DNA of 64,000 nucleotides from NCBI RefSeq assembly GCF_029784135.1, contig NC_073746.1:297545614-297609613 (forward strand). Direction: 5' to 3'. Both the position numbers and the translations under genes were made by a program. The notes under the pieces are model-generated. The model was not told where the DNA came from. It saw nothing but the letters and a program-made list of their open reading frames with translations, and ran no database searches. This DNA comes from Toxorhynchites rutilus septentrionalis. Its lineage: Eukaryota > Arthropoda > Insecta > Diptera > Culicidae. Shown here one piece after another: positions 34,250 to 45,190 of this stretch (position 1 is the first letter of the stretch; each line of letters opens with the position of its first letter).

Positions 34250-36055
34250 ATTTAGTCCCATTACATATGAATCACCCGTCAAAAGATCAGCTGATCACAC
34301 TGTGCAAATAAGCTTCTAGCATAATGCTATTTCTACTAAGCTTAGGAATCAATTTGCTATCTGTACTGAAGCTAATAATGAAATATACCAAAGTAACGTT
34401 CAACGAAGCGATGACCTTCCTTCTCCAATGTTTATTTTGAATAGGCTTCAAACTTGACAGGACATCGCCTCTAAGAGATGTCCTGTAGACGAGATGTCGA
34501 TATCCATTTAACATTATTTTATGACGGTCAACGATTATAACAACATATGCTGTGTCCTATGTTTGTTGCGGAGGAAAGCAGAAAAAAGAGATGTATGGAG
34601 TATGTGACCGTTCTGGAGACACGGTTTAGACCAGCTGTATACAAATAGAAAATAGCAACATCTACAGACAATGTGGAGAGAGAAAACATTGCAGTTTAAG
34701 CTGCGCCCGTTTTCATTTTATTGAGTATAAACAAGTTATTCGTGATTTCGTAGCATTCACGATTCATCACTAAACCAGCTAGCGACCAGACGGCAGCGAG
34801 ATTTTCCAAATAGCTTTCCTCAAGGCCAAGAAATTAGTTTAGTTTTCTTTTTTCAAGGCTAGAAGCCATTGTTTGCCAATTGATCCATTGTCTGATAAAA
34901 TCGCTTTCGTTCTTTAAAATATGATCATACAGAAATCATTTCCCCCAGCGGCATTCTTTTGTTGTAGCGTGCTGCAAATCAGACACAAAATAGAATGAGA
35001 CAACTCTGTATCGATTCGCACTTCATGATACACCAGCACGCAAACAAAACCGTCATGTACGCTTCCGGTGCAGAAAGTTTATGTTCTACTTCGCCTCTAA
35101 CATATACATATACCATGCATCTAACATAACCTCTCCATGCATCATGAAACAGCAGGATAGTACGGACTACGCAAAGCGAATGATTCATATTCAGCTAATG
35201 TAGCAGATCCTGACCATTTGAAACGTATACGCTTGTGTGAAGAAAAATATCTCAACAGAGAGAGCAATCCAGATTCAAGCGCGCAGTATAGAAATACGGC
35301 GCAAACTTCAGCGTAAAACTCAGCTTAAAACTGGGCGTAAGAATGGCGCAGACAACCAAACATTACATCTGTGTTTCGGAGCGTGCTCATTCGCCAGAGC
35401 GCATGTGCGCACAAGGAGTGAGAGCTCAACTGGGTATAAAAATCTTGTTACGCATCAGCACCGAGTTGCATTCTGAAGACTGGTGCAAACTATATGATTA
35501 TTTAGCTCGATAGATGCTAAGAGAAGGGTAGTCAGATTATATTTTTTTAACGCTGCTATCCTGCTAAGTGTTTTGAAAGTAAACTATTGGAATCACAAAA
35601 ATCTATCGAAATCAAGATTGGTCAGCGGTTGATGCGAGAAATATTGAATATTGTGCTCGTCCTAGCTAACTTGCTACCGTTTTGAACGGGCATTCAAATT
35701 TTTTTCGCCTCAGAATGCATTTTCAGACTATGTGCGAACTAAGCATAGTACAGAGCTTGTTCTTTATCCGCCACCCTACGACATACCGTTCTGAGTGTAC
35801 TTTGGAGCGTTGTTTTTAGGAGCTTTGGAAATGTAATTTTGCTATGAGATACTGGAAAACTACTTGGATTTTCAGTAAGTTCAGTGTTTCAGTGTCACTC
35901 TTGACAGCGAGCAATCAACAGCACATGTTAATCCTGAGAATTAATTTGAAAATATGCTAAAATATGCGTTCACTCAGTGAAGCCGCTACAAAATGTTTGC
36001 ACTAAGTAGTGTCATTCTTGAATTTTATAAAGTTCGTTTCTCGCCGGTTTAATAA
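34250..36055. other. Non-coding DNA, HINE-derived in part, no gene recognised
   Basis: GGGTATAAAAATCTTGTTACG (35433) and TTGAGTATAAACAAG (34733) are TATA-like patches resembling those in HINE-related repeats at 27392 and 60517. GTTCAGTGTTTCAGTGTCACTC (about 35880) recurs diverged at 61910. The rest is AT-rich, without coding signs. Confidence 0.4.
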
Positions 36056-36060
36056 TTTTG

Positions 36061-36107
36061 AAGTCCCACGTTAACAATGCGGTTATGTCTTAAATACCGC
36101 CCTTCTT
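36061..36107 (+). repeat. HINE 3' end fragment
   Basis: AAGTCCCACGTTAACAATGC, then GGTTATGTCTTAAATACCGCC, match the 3' end of the family with a decayed hairpin. Confidence 0.5.
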
Positions 36108-36719
36108 TATTAATTAGCAAGTTATTCTCCTCAAAAAAATTGTAGCAAAGAGATAGAACCAGTATCTGTTCGAAATGAGCCGGTAGTGGTTTTCCCGTAG
36201 GACTATATTGCTTTAGCTGTAGTTGATACATCAGAAATGAATGCACGATTCTTCCTATCGAACGTACAAAGAAGAACGGTGAAAATATGCTTTTTGTTTT
36301 CTTCTATTCGCAGTCATAACTGTCATTTGATTTCGGTTCATCTGATTTTAGTTCAAATGTCGTTTGATAAGACTAGAATGCCAGTCTTCTATAGGATTAA
36401 AGCATTCTTTTGTCAAATGAACAATCAGTTCACAACAAATAATGTCTGACTAATTTCGTAGCAAATTAGTGGCAAATCGAACATATCAATACAAATCTGC
36501 GGAACTTCGAACGAAACCTAGCAAAAAAACATCTCTTACGCTCCGCTTTATAATTATACCACCATTCAATTCCCAAAGTCTCGACGAGAGCCTAGTTTGA
36601 AGGGCTTAATACTGATAGAAAATTGTATTAGAATGATGTGCAGATTGATGTTCAATCGTTCCGCGCTCAATACGTGTTTTTATCGTCAAGGTCTTGCTAC
36701 TAACATTATATGCAATTGT

Positions 36720-36955
36720 GATCAAGGAGCGTAAGGAAATTGGCATTGCAAATTCATGCAAAATCGGGGGCATTTTTGTTCCGACTGAATTACACAATCT
36801 TTTTACTCACAAAGCAAATATATTGAATTCAATTGAATTCGGAAATTGTTTCATTCAAACAAAAATTTAATCAATACAAACAAATGATTGCTAAGATAAG
36901 GTAGTCCCACGCCAACCTTGCGGTTATATCATAGATATAACCCACCCATTTTTTT
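36720..36955 (+). mobile_element. HINE-like element, 3' part
   Basis: One minisatellite unit (GGCATTGCAAATTCATGC) is followed by the 3' region shared with 17530-17640 and by GTAGTCCCACGCCAACC. A perfect 9-bp hairpin (GGTTATATC-ATA-GATATAACC, 36922-36942) and ACCCACCCATTTTTTT close the element. The SINE at 36963 inserted right beyond it. Confidence 0.7.
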
Positions 36956-36962
36956 ATCCCAT

Positions 36963-37443
36963 TTATTTATTTATTAGGCTCATTAGCATTTTATCTGTAA
37001 CAGAGCCGGGTTTTTATCGTGTACATGTCCATATGTTAATGTTTCTATAGATTGTAAATTACACAGTTGTAGTAGTAGCCATTTAGGCGTTAGGTTTTCT
37101 GTTCCATTACATTATGGTAAATTATACTGTAGTAGCCATTTAGGCGTAAGGGTATTCTATCTGTTCTTCCATTGTTCAGCAGACCGGACAGCGGAGACAG
37201 TTGATAATAATCATTGTTGGGTTATTTATAGAACAGCAGCCCGATGTTTCTTGCAGAGCAGAGCAGTTGTATGGATGAATCGATCTTATTTCGGTCGTGG
37301 ATCGATCTCCATCGCTGATGATGGCTGCGTGGACGTAGTTATTCTATAATAACACAAAGATGGTCAATTGAGGGCCCTGAGTTTGAACTCACGATCGATC
37401 GCTTAGTAAGCGAACGCGTAACCAAGTGGCTACGAAGACCCCC
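36963..37443 (-). mobile_element. Long tRNA-headed SINE, 481 bp
   Basis: Minus sense: the tRNA-like head starts GGGGTCTTCGTAGCCACTTG (37442), with A box TAGCCACTTGGTTACG and B box GAGTTCAAACTC. The body contains TAGTAGCCATTTAGGCGT-like words twice (complements; plus-strand copies near 37072 and 37131). The 3' end has a GGCTC/GAGCC stem (37003-37007 with 36977-36981) and a tail of AAT/AAAT units. The target duplication is ATCCCAT at 36956-36962 and 37444-37450. The 3' stem and its surroundings resemble the LINE 3' end at 47465, suggesting that the SINE borrows that LINE's reverse transcriptase. Confidence 0.82.
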
Positions 37444-37861
37444 ATCCCATTGTTTTGTTTTGAATAATAATTAATCGGAAAGTTCAGCCGTTTAAATCTG
37501 CTTATGCAAGAATGAGGGGTGGCATTTTCATCATCATATAATTCCTGCCTGTTTCCAGGTTGGATGCTTCTATAATGCGAACTGATTCTCTATAGCTTTT
37601 ACATGGCCAGTATTGAAATCCGTGTTGATGAGTGAATATTGGACTACAAGGGCACAACTCACGTTTGCTGAACGGTCCTCTAGATTCCCCATTAGATAAC
37701 TGATATAAATAGAGTTGGCCATAAACTTCGGACGCTTCATCTACTGCTCTAATGATGGATGAGAGAGCAGCTGCACTCTATTCCGTTCATTCTATCCAAA
37801 CATCTGTGCTAATTACTCTATCCTCGAATTCATAACGTAAGCACACCTAACTCACGTTAAC

Positions 37862-37972
37862 ATGAGATCCTTGCTCCGCTACCCACCCGTTTCGGGTTCC
37901 AAGTGGCATGTGAAAGAACGCCTGGAAGCGATATTTGAATACAATGAATACTGGAAGCTGCTGTTGAATAGC
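37862..37972 (+). CDS. Candidate host exon with ATG, 37 codons
   Basis: ATG at 37862 opens MRSLLRYPPVSGSKWHVKER and continues with LEAIFEYNEYWKLLLNS to a donor-like GTAAGG at 37973. The length is an exact multiple of three. Codons are more GC-rich than the surroundings, and the neighbouring 37800-38250 looks unique, with no repeats recognised. No acceptor or following exon could be fixed, and I do not recognise the peptide. Without splicing the frame stops after two more codons. It could be chance. Confidence 0.3.
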
Positions 37973-37979
37973 GTAAGGT

Positions 37980-39278
37980 AATGGAGCGAAATGATACGGA
38001 GGCCAAGTTCACAACTCCTCTTCACCGGTGGGAACGATTCCAACCGACAAATTTCAATTGAAAGCGAAAAGGCGCCGGAAATGACGAGGCCGGTCAGAAT
38101 GCTATTTTACTTCTTTAATTACATAAATTGTAATGGAATGAAATTACCCTCGCGTTTTACCTTGTGTCACTCGATTTATCTTCGTCCGGTTCGTAATGAG
38201 AGAATGAAAGAAAAATAGCAAACTTTGACGAGAAAGTAAGTAATCCGAGCATCACTGCACCCTCCACCAGAATGGACCCTTATTAAAGTGTATTTATCTG
38301 GCAAAATGGACGTCTTCTCTCAGTGTGGAAAGTATATGTAGCAGGGGGGAGGAGGAAAAGGATTTTCCGGTCCATTTAAGGTGTATTCTGCAACACTTTG
38401 ATGCGATGCGATGCGATGAAGCAGCGTAAGGACCGAAGCGAACGGAAGGAGCAACAGATGGAAATGGAAAAGTTGCAAAACTTATTTACAGCATCAACAC
38501 AGCTGTCCTTTACAAAAACAGGTGGCGATAGAACGTGACTGTGGGGTAAGCTACCGCTTCGAGTCATTCTCCTCTGCTTGGTATCGGACGCGTGAAGGGA
38601 GAAAAAAACAGAAAAGTTGAGGAACCCGTAATGGAAACGTGGAAAAAATATGAGAACTACGCAAACCGATCGGTAATAATATTTAGAACTGATTAAAATG
38701 TTGTTCCGAGTTTCTTCTTTTCTACTTGTTATTCGGCGAGTGTTCCAAGGCAACAAGAAAAGGGAACTTCTAGCAGCTTTGACATCATTGAATGTTTTGT
38801 TCAACCTCTCGCATTAGTTGGTAAAGTGAAACCAATCATTCGAAGATCAACCCATCAGAGGTTGCCTAACGACCAATTTCATAATACAACAGCAAATCGA
38901 GAAGACATTTTCGCGGAAAACGACGGCGCAGTGTCGGTCGTTGGTCCTCTTTGAGTGGTTCAATGTACGAGACCGCACTGTACCTAATGCTTTCCAAAAG
39001 CTACATGCTTCCAATTTGCTGTATTACAGAAAATAGATGTTATTCTTCCATTACGGTGCGGTGTGTGCACGAGCATCCCTCCAACTTTGAATAACAAGCG
39101 GGAAGCAGCTGCTAAGCTCTCCGAGAAGGCCCGGGGTTATGTTGAGGCAAGATATTAGTTGTATATTTATATTGCTGCTCCTTCGATATAAAGATATGGT
39201 TTCATGTTCACCTTCCCATGTGGCAGTATATACACGTTTGGTCCCCCACCGAAACGGGGAGAATTTTCGGTCTATGTA
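37980..39278. other. Probably unique non-coding DNA
   Basis: No transposon is recognised. A short GATGC/GATGCGATG simple repeat lies at 38400-38420. GC content is a little higher than in the repeat-rich parts. Short open frames show no domain. Confidence 0.4.
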
Positions 39279-39280
39279 TA

Positions 39281-40900
39281 CAGTGACGGACAAAACAATA
39301 AGACCGCAATCTAATGAAATCTTCAATCAAGCCTTTTAACCGTCAATTTGAATTATGTTCATGCGACACCTCGTGGCGAGCACGTGTACCACTATGACAA
39401 AATGTTACACACACTTCAAGCCACCGGAAACAATCATTTCGATTACGACGCGTCGAAAGCTGCGTAAGCATCAATAACCGCGCGACAAAAAAATAAGACC
39501 AATCTTGAATTCTACCGGGTTTTGCGATTTTATTCCTAAAGTAAGTCCTTTTTCGAAGTGTTTTAAAAAAATTAGTGATGTTAACAGTCAAAAACGTGTG
39601 CTTGATCTTAAATTCTAAATATAATTTGAAACAAAATGGGCCGGAGCTATCACTGCACGGAAACTCAGCGAGCAGTAATCAGACAAATGTCCAAGCAAGG
39701 TAAAACTCAGCGAGAGATTGCAGCCTTTCTTGGTAGATCAAAAACATTTGTTCTCAATGCTCTTCGCGACCCAAAACCTCGTATTCCAACTGGACGTCCC
39801 CGGAAAACCACAAATAAGAATGATAGTCATATCAAACGGTTGTCAAATATTGACCCGTTCAAGGCAGCGTCGAAGATCAGGGATGAACTGAGCTTGCCAG
39901 TGAGTTCCACAACAATTCAGAGACGGCTTGTTGAGAAGCAGCTCATCGGTAGGAGTCCAAGAAAAGTTCCTATGCTCACACGTAAGCATCTCCAAGCTCG
40001 ATTGAAATTCGCCAAAGAACATCTAGACTGGATTGGACCCGAGAATGGTAAGAAATGGCGGAATATACTATGGTCTGATGAAACAAAAGTGAATTTGATT
40101 GAATCCGATGGAAAACGCTGGGTTCGCCGTCCTATGGACTCTGGTTTCAAGCCTCAGTACACAATAAAAACATTCAAACATGGGGGAGGAAATATTATGG
40201 TCTGGGGATGTTTTCCGTGGTACGGGGTTGGTCCAATTTTCAGGATAAAATCAATAATGGATCAGTACCTCTATGCTGAGATATTGAGAACTGTAATGCT
40301 GCCACATGCGGAATGGGAAATGCCGCTGGAGTGGCAGTTTATGCAAGATAATGACCCAAAGCATACTGCCCGATCGGTCAAAAAATGGGTTGCAGATAAC
40401 AAAATTGACGTTATGCCGTGGCACAGTCACCTGATCTCAATCCAATCGTGAACCTATGGCAGATCGTTAAGAAGTCCATCAGTCCTGCGAAATTGAAGAG
40501 TAAGGAAGAACTGTGGGCCAAAATCCAGGAAGCATGGTACGCTATTCCTGTCACCACATGTCGAAGCCTTGTTGAGTCTATGCCGCGGAGAGTACGTGAT
40601 GTTATCCGGAACAATGGTCATACCACCAAATACTAACGATTGGGGTCAAAAAGAACACTTTGCCAAAGAAAGTGATAGTTGGTCCTATTTTTTTGTCGCT
40701 TATTTTTGTTTATCCTTTTGTTTGCTGGAAGGGCAATTTCTTTACAACGTTCTAAACACTTTTAAACTGTATTGTTTCTTTTATAGTCATAATAAACAAG
40801 TTTCCCACGACTAAAACCATTGATTTCATTGATTCTATTATGAGTATCGCAGCTTTATATGATTTGATGAGCGTTGGTCTTATTGTTTTGTCCGACACTG
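39281..40900 (+). mobile_element. Tc1-like element with IR/DR ends, inactive
   Basis: The element is 1620 bp long, with TA duplications at 39279-39280 and 40901-40902. The outer ends read CAGTGACGGACAAAACAATA and, on the other side, CAGTGTCGGACAAAACAATA. A second inner pair, GCGACAAAAAAATAAGACC (39482) and its near-complement ending at 40699, lies 200 bp in from each end. Paired outer and inner transposase sites are the IR/DR arrangement of Tc3 and Sleeping Beauty type elements. The transposase is broken. Confidence 0.9.
39636..40636 (+). pseudogene. Tc1 transposase, frameshifted and lacking the catalytic glutamate
   Basis: The frame starts at the ATG at 39636 with MGRSYHCTETQRAVIRQ. It shows a paired-like helix-turn-helix region, an AT-hook-like GRPR at residues 53-56, D148 (LWSDETKVNL) and D238 (QFMQDNDPKHTA). 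Near 40420 a small deletion shifts the frame. The C-terminal part continues in another frame with AQSPDLNPIVNLW, where the expected PIEN has V in place of the catalytic E. Two independent lesions in the DDE triad region make it inactive. Confidence 0.9.
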
Positions 40901-41249
40901 TACATCGGTTTACGGGAGTTATTTGATTAAGGGCTGAATATTTTGACTGTTTGACCGGTGGAATCAGCTGACGGAGACCGCTTGATGTGAATACTTCGTT
41001 TAACCGGGATCGCTCGTTTCGTCTAACGTCGAACGGGTTCCAGTAGATACAGAACGGAATCGATTGAAGGGAAAACATGTGTTGAGGTGTGTTTCGACGC
41101 TTCAATAATCCTTCTGGATGCTTTCAGCCGTGACAACGCTATATAAATACCGTGTCGTTACAACTTAAAGGTGACATGCGATGAATGTCGTGCTTTTTCC
41201 TGTTGGTTGTTTGCTTTGAACTTGCTGTTAACATTTTGATATTCATTTT

Positions 41250-41720
41250 GAGGTATGATTACGTCTAGCAGAATGATATAGTCGGTGTTAGGTCAGAGGA
41301 GACCAAGTCGAGTTTTTTCGAGTTTTCATTGCATTAGGTTGAACATTTCGTGAGCTTCATATCAAATTTATCAGATTTGGAAAATCGCGCTTACAGCAGA
41401 AATAACGTATCGAAATTGTTTTGAATGATCAACGAAAACCGCTTATAGCACCAATCTTCAAGCTCGTTTTCCTCGAAAACATAAAAATGTCACATACTCC
41501 GGTCTGACTTAACACCAACCATATGAGGAGTGATATGAAAAATTTAAGATTTAAGAAATAATGGAAGATTTCGATCGCTTATAACTCGACTATTTCTTGA
41601 TAGGTTGCAAAGGTGTTCGTATCAATTGATTAGAAATATTTCTACTCATCTATCACCATATTTTTGACGTTGAACCACGACTAACCGGAAGATATAGGGG
41701 GTAAAATGAAAATCTAGGTA
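41250..41720 (+). repeat. Two degraded HINE 5' ends
   Basis: GATTACGTCTAGCAG at 41259 and TTTTTGACGTTGAACCACG at 41667 resemble the 5' end. The second is followed by AACCGGAAGATATAGGGGGTAAAATGAAAA, matching the start of the copies at 18330 and 32155. The interior is decayed. Confidence 0.45.
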
Positions 41721-41903
41721 CTGAACATGTAGGAAAAAATGAAAAAAATCAAATGCTCATAACTCGAGCTTTTCCTAATGGATCGCAAAGACGTTTGCAC
41801 CAATTGATAGGAAATATTTCTATGCATGAATAAGAATACCATTACGCATATGCATTAATGAATTTTTAATTTTTTTTTTCTGGAAATAAACAATTGTCTA
41901 ATT

Positions 41904-42118
41904 GTGAAATGTTTTAATCTTGCCGATAGCAATATCTGTGTTTGTGGCCAAGGATACCACGACATCGAACACGTTGTTTGGTCGTGCGAGGGGTATGTTG
42001 TTGCCAGACCGAATTTAGAAAACTCTCTTCGGGCCAGAGGAAGGCAGCCCAATGTGCCGGTGAGAGATGTGTTGGCTCAGTTAGACCTTGATTACATGTC
42101 CCAAATATATGACCCATT
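41904..42118 (+). pseudogene. Non-LTR retrotransposon ORF2 C-terminal fragment
   Basis: The peptide (SNICVCGQGYHDIEHVVWSC, then GRQPNVPVRDVLAQLDLDYM) matches the C-terminus encoded at 47811-48060 on the minus strand almost residue for residue. It includes the CxCG-H-EHVVWSC cluster that could bind zinc. RNase H and everything upstream are missing. Confidence 0.8.
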
Positions 42119-42123
42119 CCAGC

Positions 42124-42531
42124 GTGACGTGACAACGGTTTGACTCACTAAAAACAGTTTTTTTTTCTCGTTTTCATGTATAAATCCCACGATTTCCAAA
42201 TGATCAACAATTTTAAAGTGAAATTGAGAAAATTTCCTACAAGAATCTTCAGTTGGAGAATATTTTGCAGTTGAATTCGTTTGTTGCCAGCCCAATGCTT
42301 TTGTGACGTGACAACACCTGTCTTTTTGCGGATTCCGACTCCTGAGCATTAATGTTGTATTTTCAGTTCCGTTTCAAAACATACAAATGACTTTGTTCTA
42401 TGATTTGTCAATGAAAGATGAACGTAGATTCCTGTATACACAGTTTTTCAAAAAACTCGCAAGAACATGCATTTTGTGACGTGACAACGCGCTCTGTGCG
42501 AATAAACAGTCTCCACGAAGCGTTGTCACGT
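42124..42531. repeat. Repeated GTGACGTGACAAC motif
   Basis: Exact copies lie at 42124, 42303 and 42476, with a reversed copy (GTTGTCACG) at 42522. Spacing is 179 and 173 bp, but the DNA between them is not otherwise repeated. Part of this stretch (CAAGAATCTTCAGTTGGAG) recurs inverted and diverged at about 50265-50295. No gene is seen. Confidence 0.6.
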
Positions 42532-42539
42532 TGTAAGTT

Positions 42540-43800
42540 GTAATAATAAGTTGTATTATATAAGAATTCCACCGTATTGTAGCAAGCGATATACTATTTT
42601 TTATGTTTTTTTATTACTTTGAATACTTCTTACTTTCCTCTGAGATCTCCCCGTCCCCTTCCAAAAGTCCATCCTATAGGGGAAGGTGGTTCAACGCAAC
42701 CGGTGGTCCTGAATCTACCATCCTTTGTATCTCAGGAACGGTTCTTGCTACTGAATATTCAATAGTGTCAAATGAAAGGTGTCATAACGCTGACAATTTG
42801 ATAATATGGTGACTTTTTTCTGGCTCTCTTCATTCTAGCGTTTTAGCGCCATTCCTTCAAAAACAGAGAAGAAATATATTCGACCTGTGAGCAAAATGAG
42901 TTCTATGTTCTTTTAGATTGTGAAACATTGTGAAACAAGGCAATTTTAATTGTTTATGGTATCTTCATCAAAATAAGCTGTATAAATTGAATCTATCTGT
43001 TACCTGTAATACACGATATATCTTTATTTGGGAAAAATCGTAGTGGTCCTAAACCGACCGTGTGCATTTGTATGTGAACTTTCTTTGTATAACTCCACAC
43101 ACCTTGTTCTAAGGCTAAGTTCTTTCCACTCAAACATTATCTCCATTACCTCACTTAAATCCTCTCTCACTATCAAACTTTTTTTTTGTATTTCTCTTCG
43201 CTCACCCATGGATATATGCCAACATTACCATTCACGATCGTATTGTAGGGTTTCATGCCATTCCCGGTTTTTATATCCGTTTTTAACGAACCGGAAGTCA
43301 CCATCCTCGATTCCAAAATGGCATCGAAATACGATATTCGATTTCCGCTGGTAAGCCCATATCGTATGGGGTTTCCATATTTTTTTAGCATTCAATACTA
43401 CCATCAGCAAACCGGAAGTTGAAATAAGATTATATCCAAGGATGGTTCCAATCGTATCAACGAGCGCTCGTTACATTCTCTCATTTGATTCATTCAACGC
43501 ACACAATAATATGTTTGAAATCACTCATGAAACAGAAAACTGACGTGTCAACGAAAACACTGAATGAACACAGCGTGAGAGTCATCGTTTGGTATCTGTG
43601 CGCGTGTTCATCGATGCTCGCCTGTATCATTTTTTGATTCGTTCGTTAGTTTCTGCTTTCGTTTCCTGATCCGATTGGGTGCTTAGCCTCGGAGCTTTGG
43701 ATCGAATCGCTTTGTGATAGAGTGGTGTCGCTCTCAGAAAAGAATTGAAGGCAAGGCAAAAATGCGATGCGATGAAAATATAACTTTTCGATGTGCTAAT
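42540..43800. other. Non-coding DNA, no gene recognised
   Basis: The AT-rich stretch 42540-43430 has no domain-bearing frames. 43440-43760 is slightly GC-richer but shows no coding or transposon signature I recognise. Confidence 0.4.
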
Positions 43801-43802
43801 GC

Positions 43803-44500
43803 TCGCAGGTGCGCACCTAACAGTTGTCGTCTACCCTTAGAAAAATCCTCGGTTGAAAACTACTAAATACATTTGGTAATGCAAAATTAGTAGAATGTAC
43901 AAATTTTTTGTACATATTGTCAACAAACCCGCATCCCTACCAGAAATTAATATATTTTACTCGATAACATTAGTAAGCTTGGATATTGTCATATCTGAAA
44001 ATTGGTGATAAAAGCGCGTATTAACCATTTTCATTGTTCCCATAAGGCAATACGGAGGTATAATAAGGATATAATTCTGATACGTGCATTTTCGGCGAGA
44101 AAATGTAGCCGATATTGGGCTTCCGAATCATGGTTCTGCTTGACATATGTGTTTATTAGTACGGTCGAAAATGACTATAGATTGGTAGTATTTACCAAAA
44201 AATTCGTTATATTTACTAATTATTTCTCTCAGTGTAATAACTTTTAAAAGGAAAGCCAATAGGGTTCAGTTTGCTTACCAAATAGTAACTATATATAACC
44301 TTCGAAACGCAATTTATAAAAACTTCGAGTTTTGCTTGTCCAATGTTTATTATAATACAAATTGTCAAATGCGAACTTTTCGGCACAAATTCGCAGCCTA
44401 TGGGGCAAACGATCGCACTGATTGAAAAAAACTTGTATCAAAAATAAATAATTTATCATTAGTAGCGTGTGTAGGCACCATCTAAGAGGGGATGGGTAGT
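43803..44500. repeat. Second copy of the repeat at 1690-2035, with an insert
   Basis: AGGTGCGCACCTAACAGTTGTCGTC (split here at 43810), TTTGCTTACCAAATAGTAAC, CCTTCGAAACG and GTGTGTAGGCACCATC follow the order in the first copy. About 400 bp (roughly 43840-44240) has no counterpart there. Confidence 0.6.
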
Positions 44501-44534
44501 TGATTACTTGCTGGCTATCCAAAATATATATTTT

Positions 44535-45190
44535 ATTAAGGCTCATATGGCGTCAGCCTAACGGGGCCGGGAGTTCAATATTTCGACAATGTTTGCTTAC
44601 CACTATGTTAGTAATATGTAACCGATTACTCGCGGTTGGCTCGAGTTAGTATTACACGTGTTCTCATAATTGGTATGTTGCAGTCTTCGATGCTCTGTAC
44701 GTGTGCCCGACACGGGATACTTCCTATTGGGATGCAGCTGACCATTAATCAGCAACGCCCCCCTAGTCTGTACCCCATATCTAGCGTGGTACGTCTTTCT
44801 CGACTCGAGGAATCCAGGATAGAATGGTCACTAGCCGGCGCAATCATCAGCTCGTGTAGAGTTGTCATGAGCGGTAAAACCTTTGGCTCTTGTTGAATGA
44901 TCAGTGGACTGCACAACCTTCGGCCCGTGCATCTGTAAAGAGTGTGTGTATGTATTGCCGCGACTAAGTAAAAGTTTATCGATCGCTAGGAGGGATATGA
45001 AACGGGGACACAACGAAGGAAACATCATTAAACGTTGACATCGGCGTTTCTGAGGAACAGGTATAGGTGAAGCAGAAGATCAGGATCCCGGCTACCTAAG
45101 ATATCCCGGACGGGGATATCCGATTGTCTGCCTTGTATGCAATGGATGATCAGTTTCTCAGACTGCTCACTCTCGACTAGAGATGATCAA
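44535..45190 (-). repeat. Non-LTR retrotransposon 3' fragment, diverged family
   Basis: On the minus strand the 3' end (CGGCCCCGTTAGGC...ATGAGCCTTAATAAAAT) and CCGATTACTCGCGG resemble the LINE end at 47465 and the SINE tail at 36963. Upstream, GC-richer sequence (44660-45180) lacks stops over short ranges but shows no domain. It is best read as an old LINE UTR. Confidence 0.5.

Noticed and set aside
37350..37443. tRNA gene
   Set aside because: A and B boxes are present, but the sequence is the head of a SINE with target duplications and cannot form a full acceptor stem.
38376..38804. 142-aa minus-strand open frame
   Set aside because: Rich in Ser, Phe and Arg with no domain, over purine-rich non-coding sequence; looks like chance.
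44636..44896. 86-aa plus-strand frame with cysteines
   Set aside because: Lies in the antisense of a LINE 3' region; no domain and no start context.
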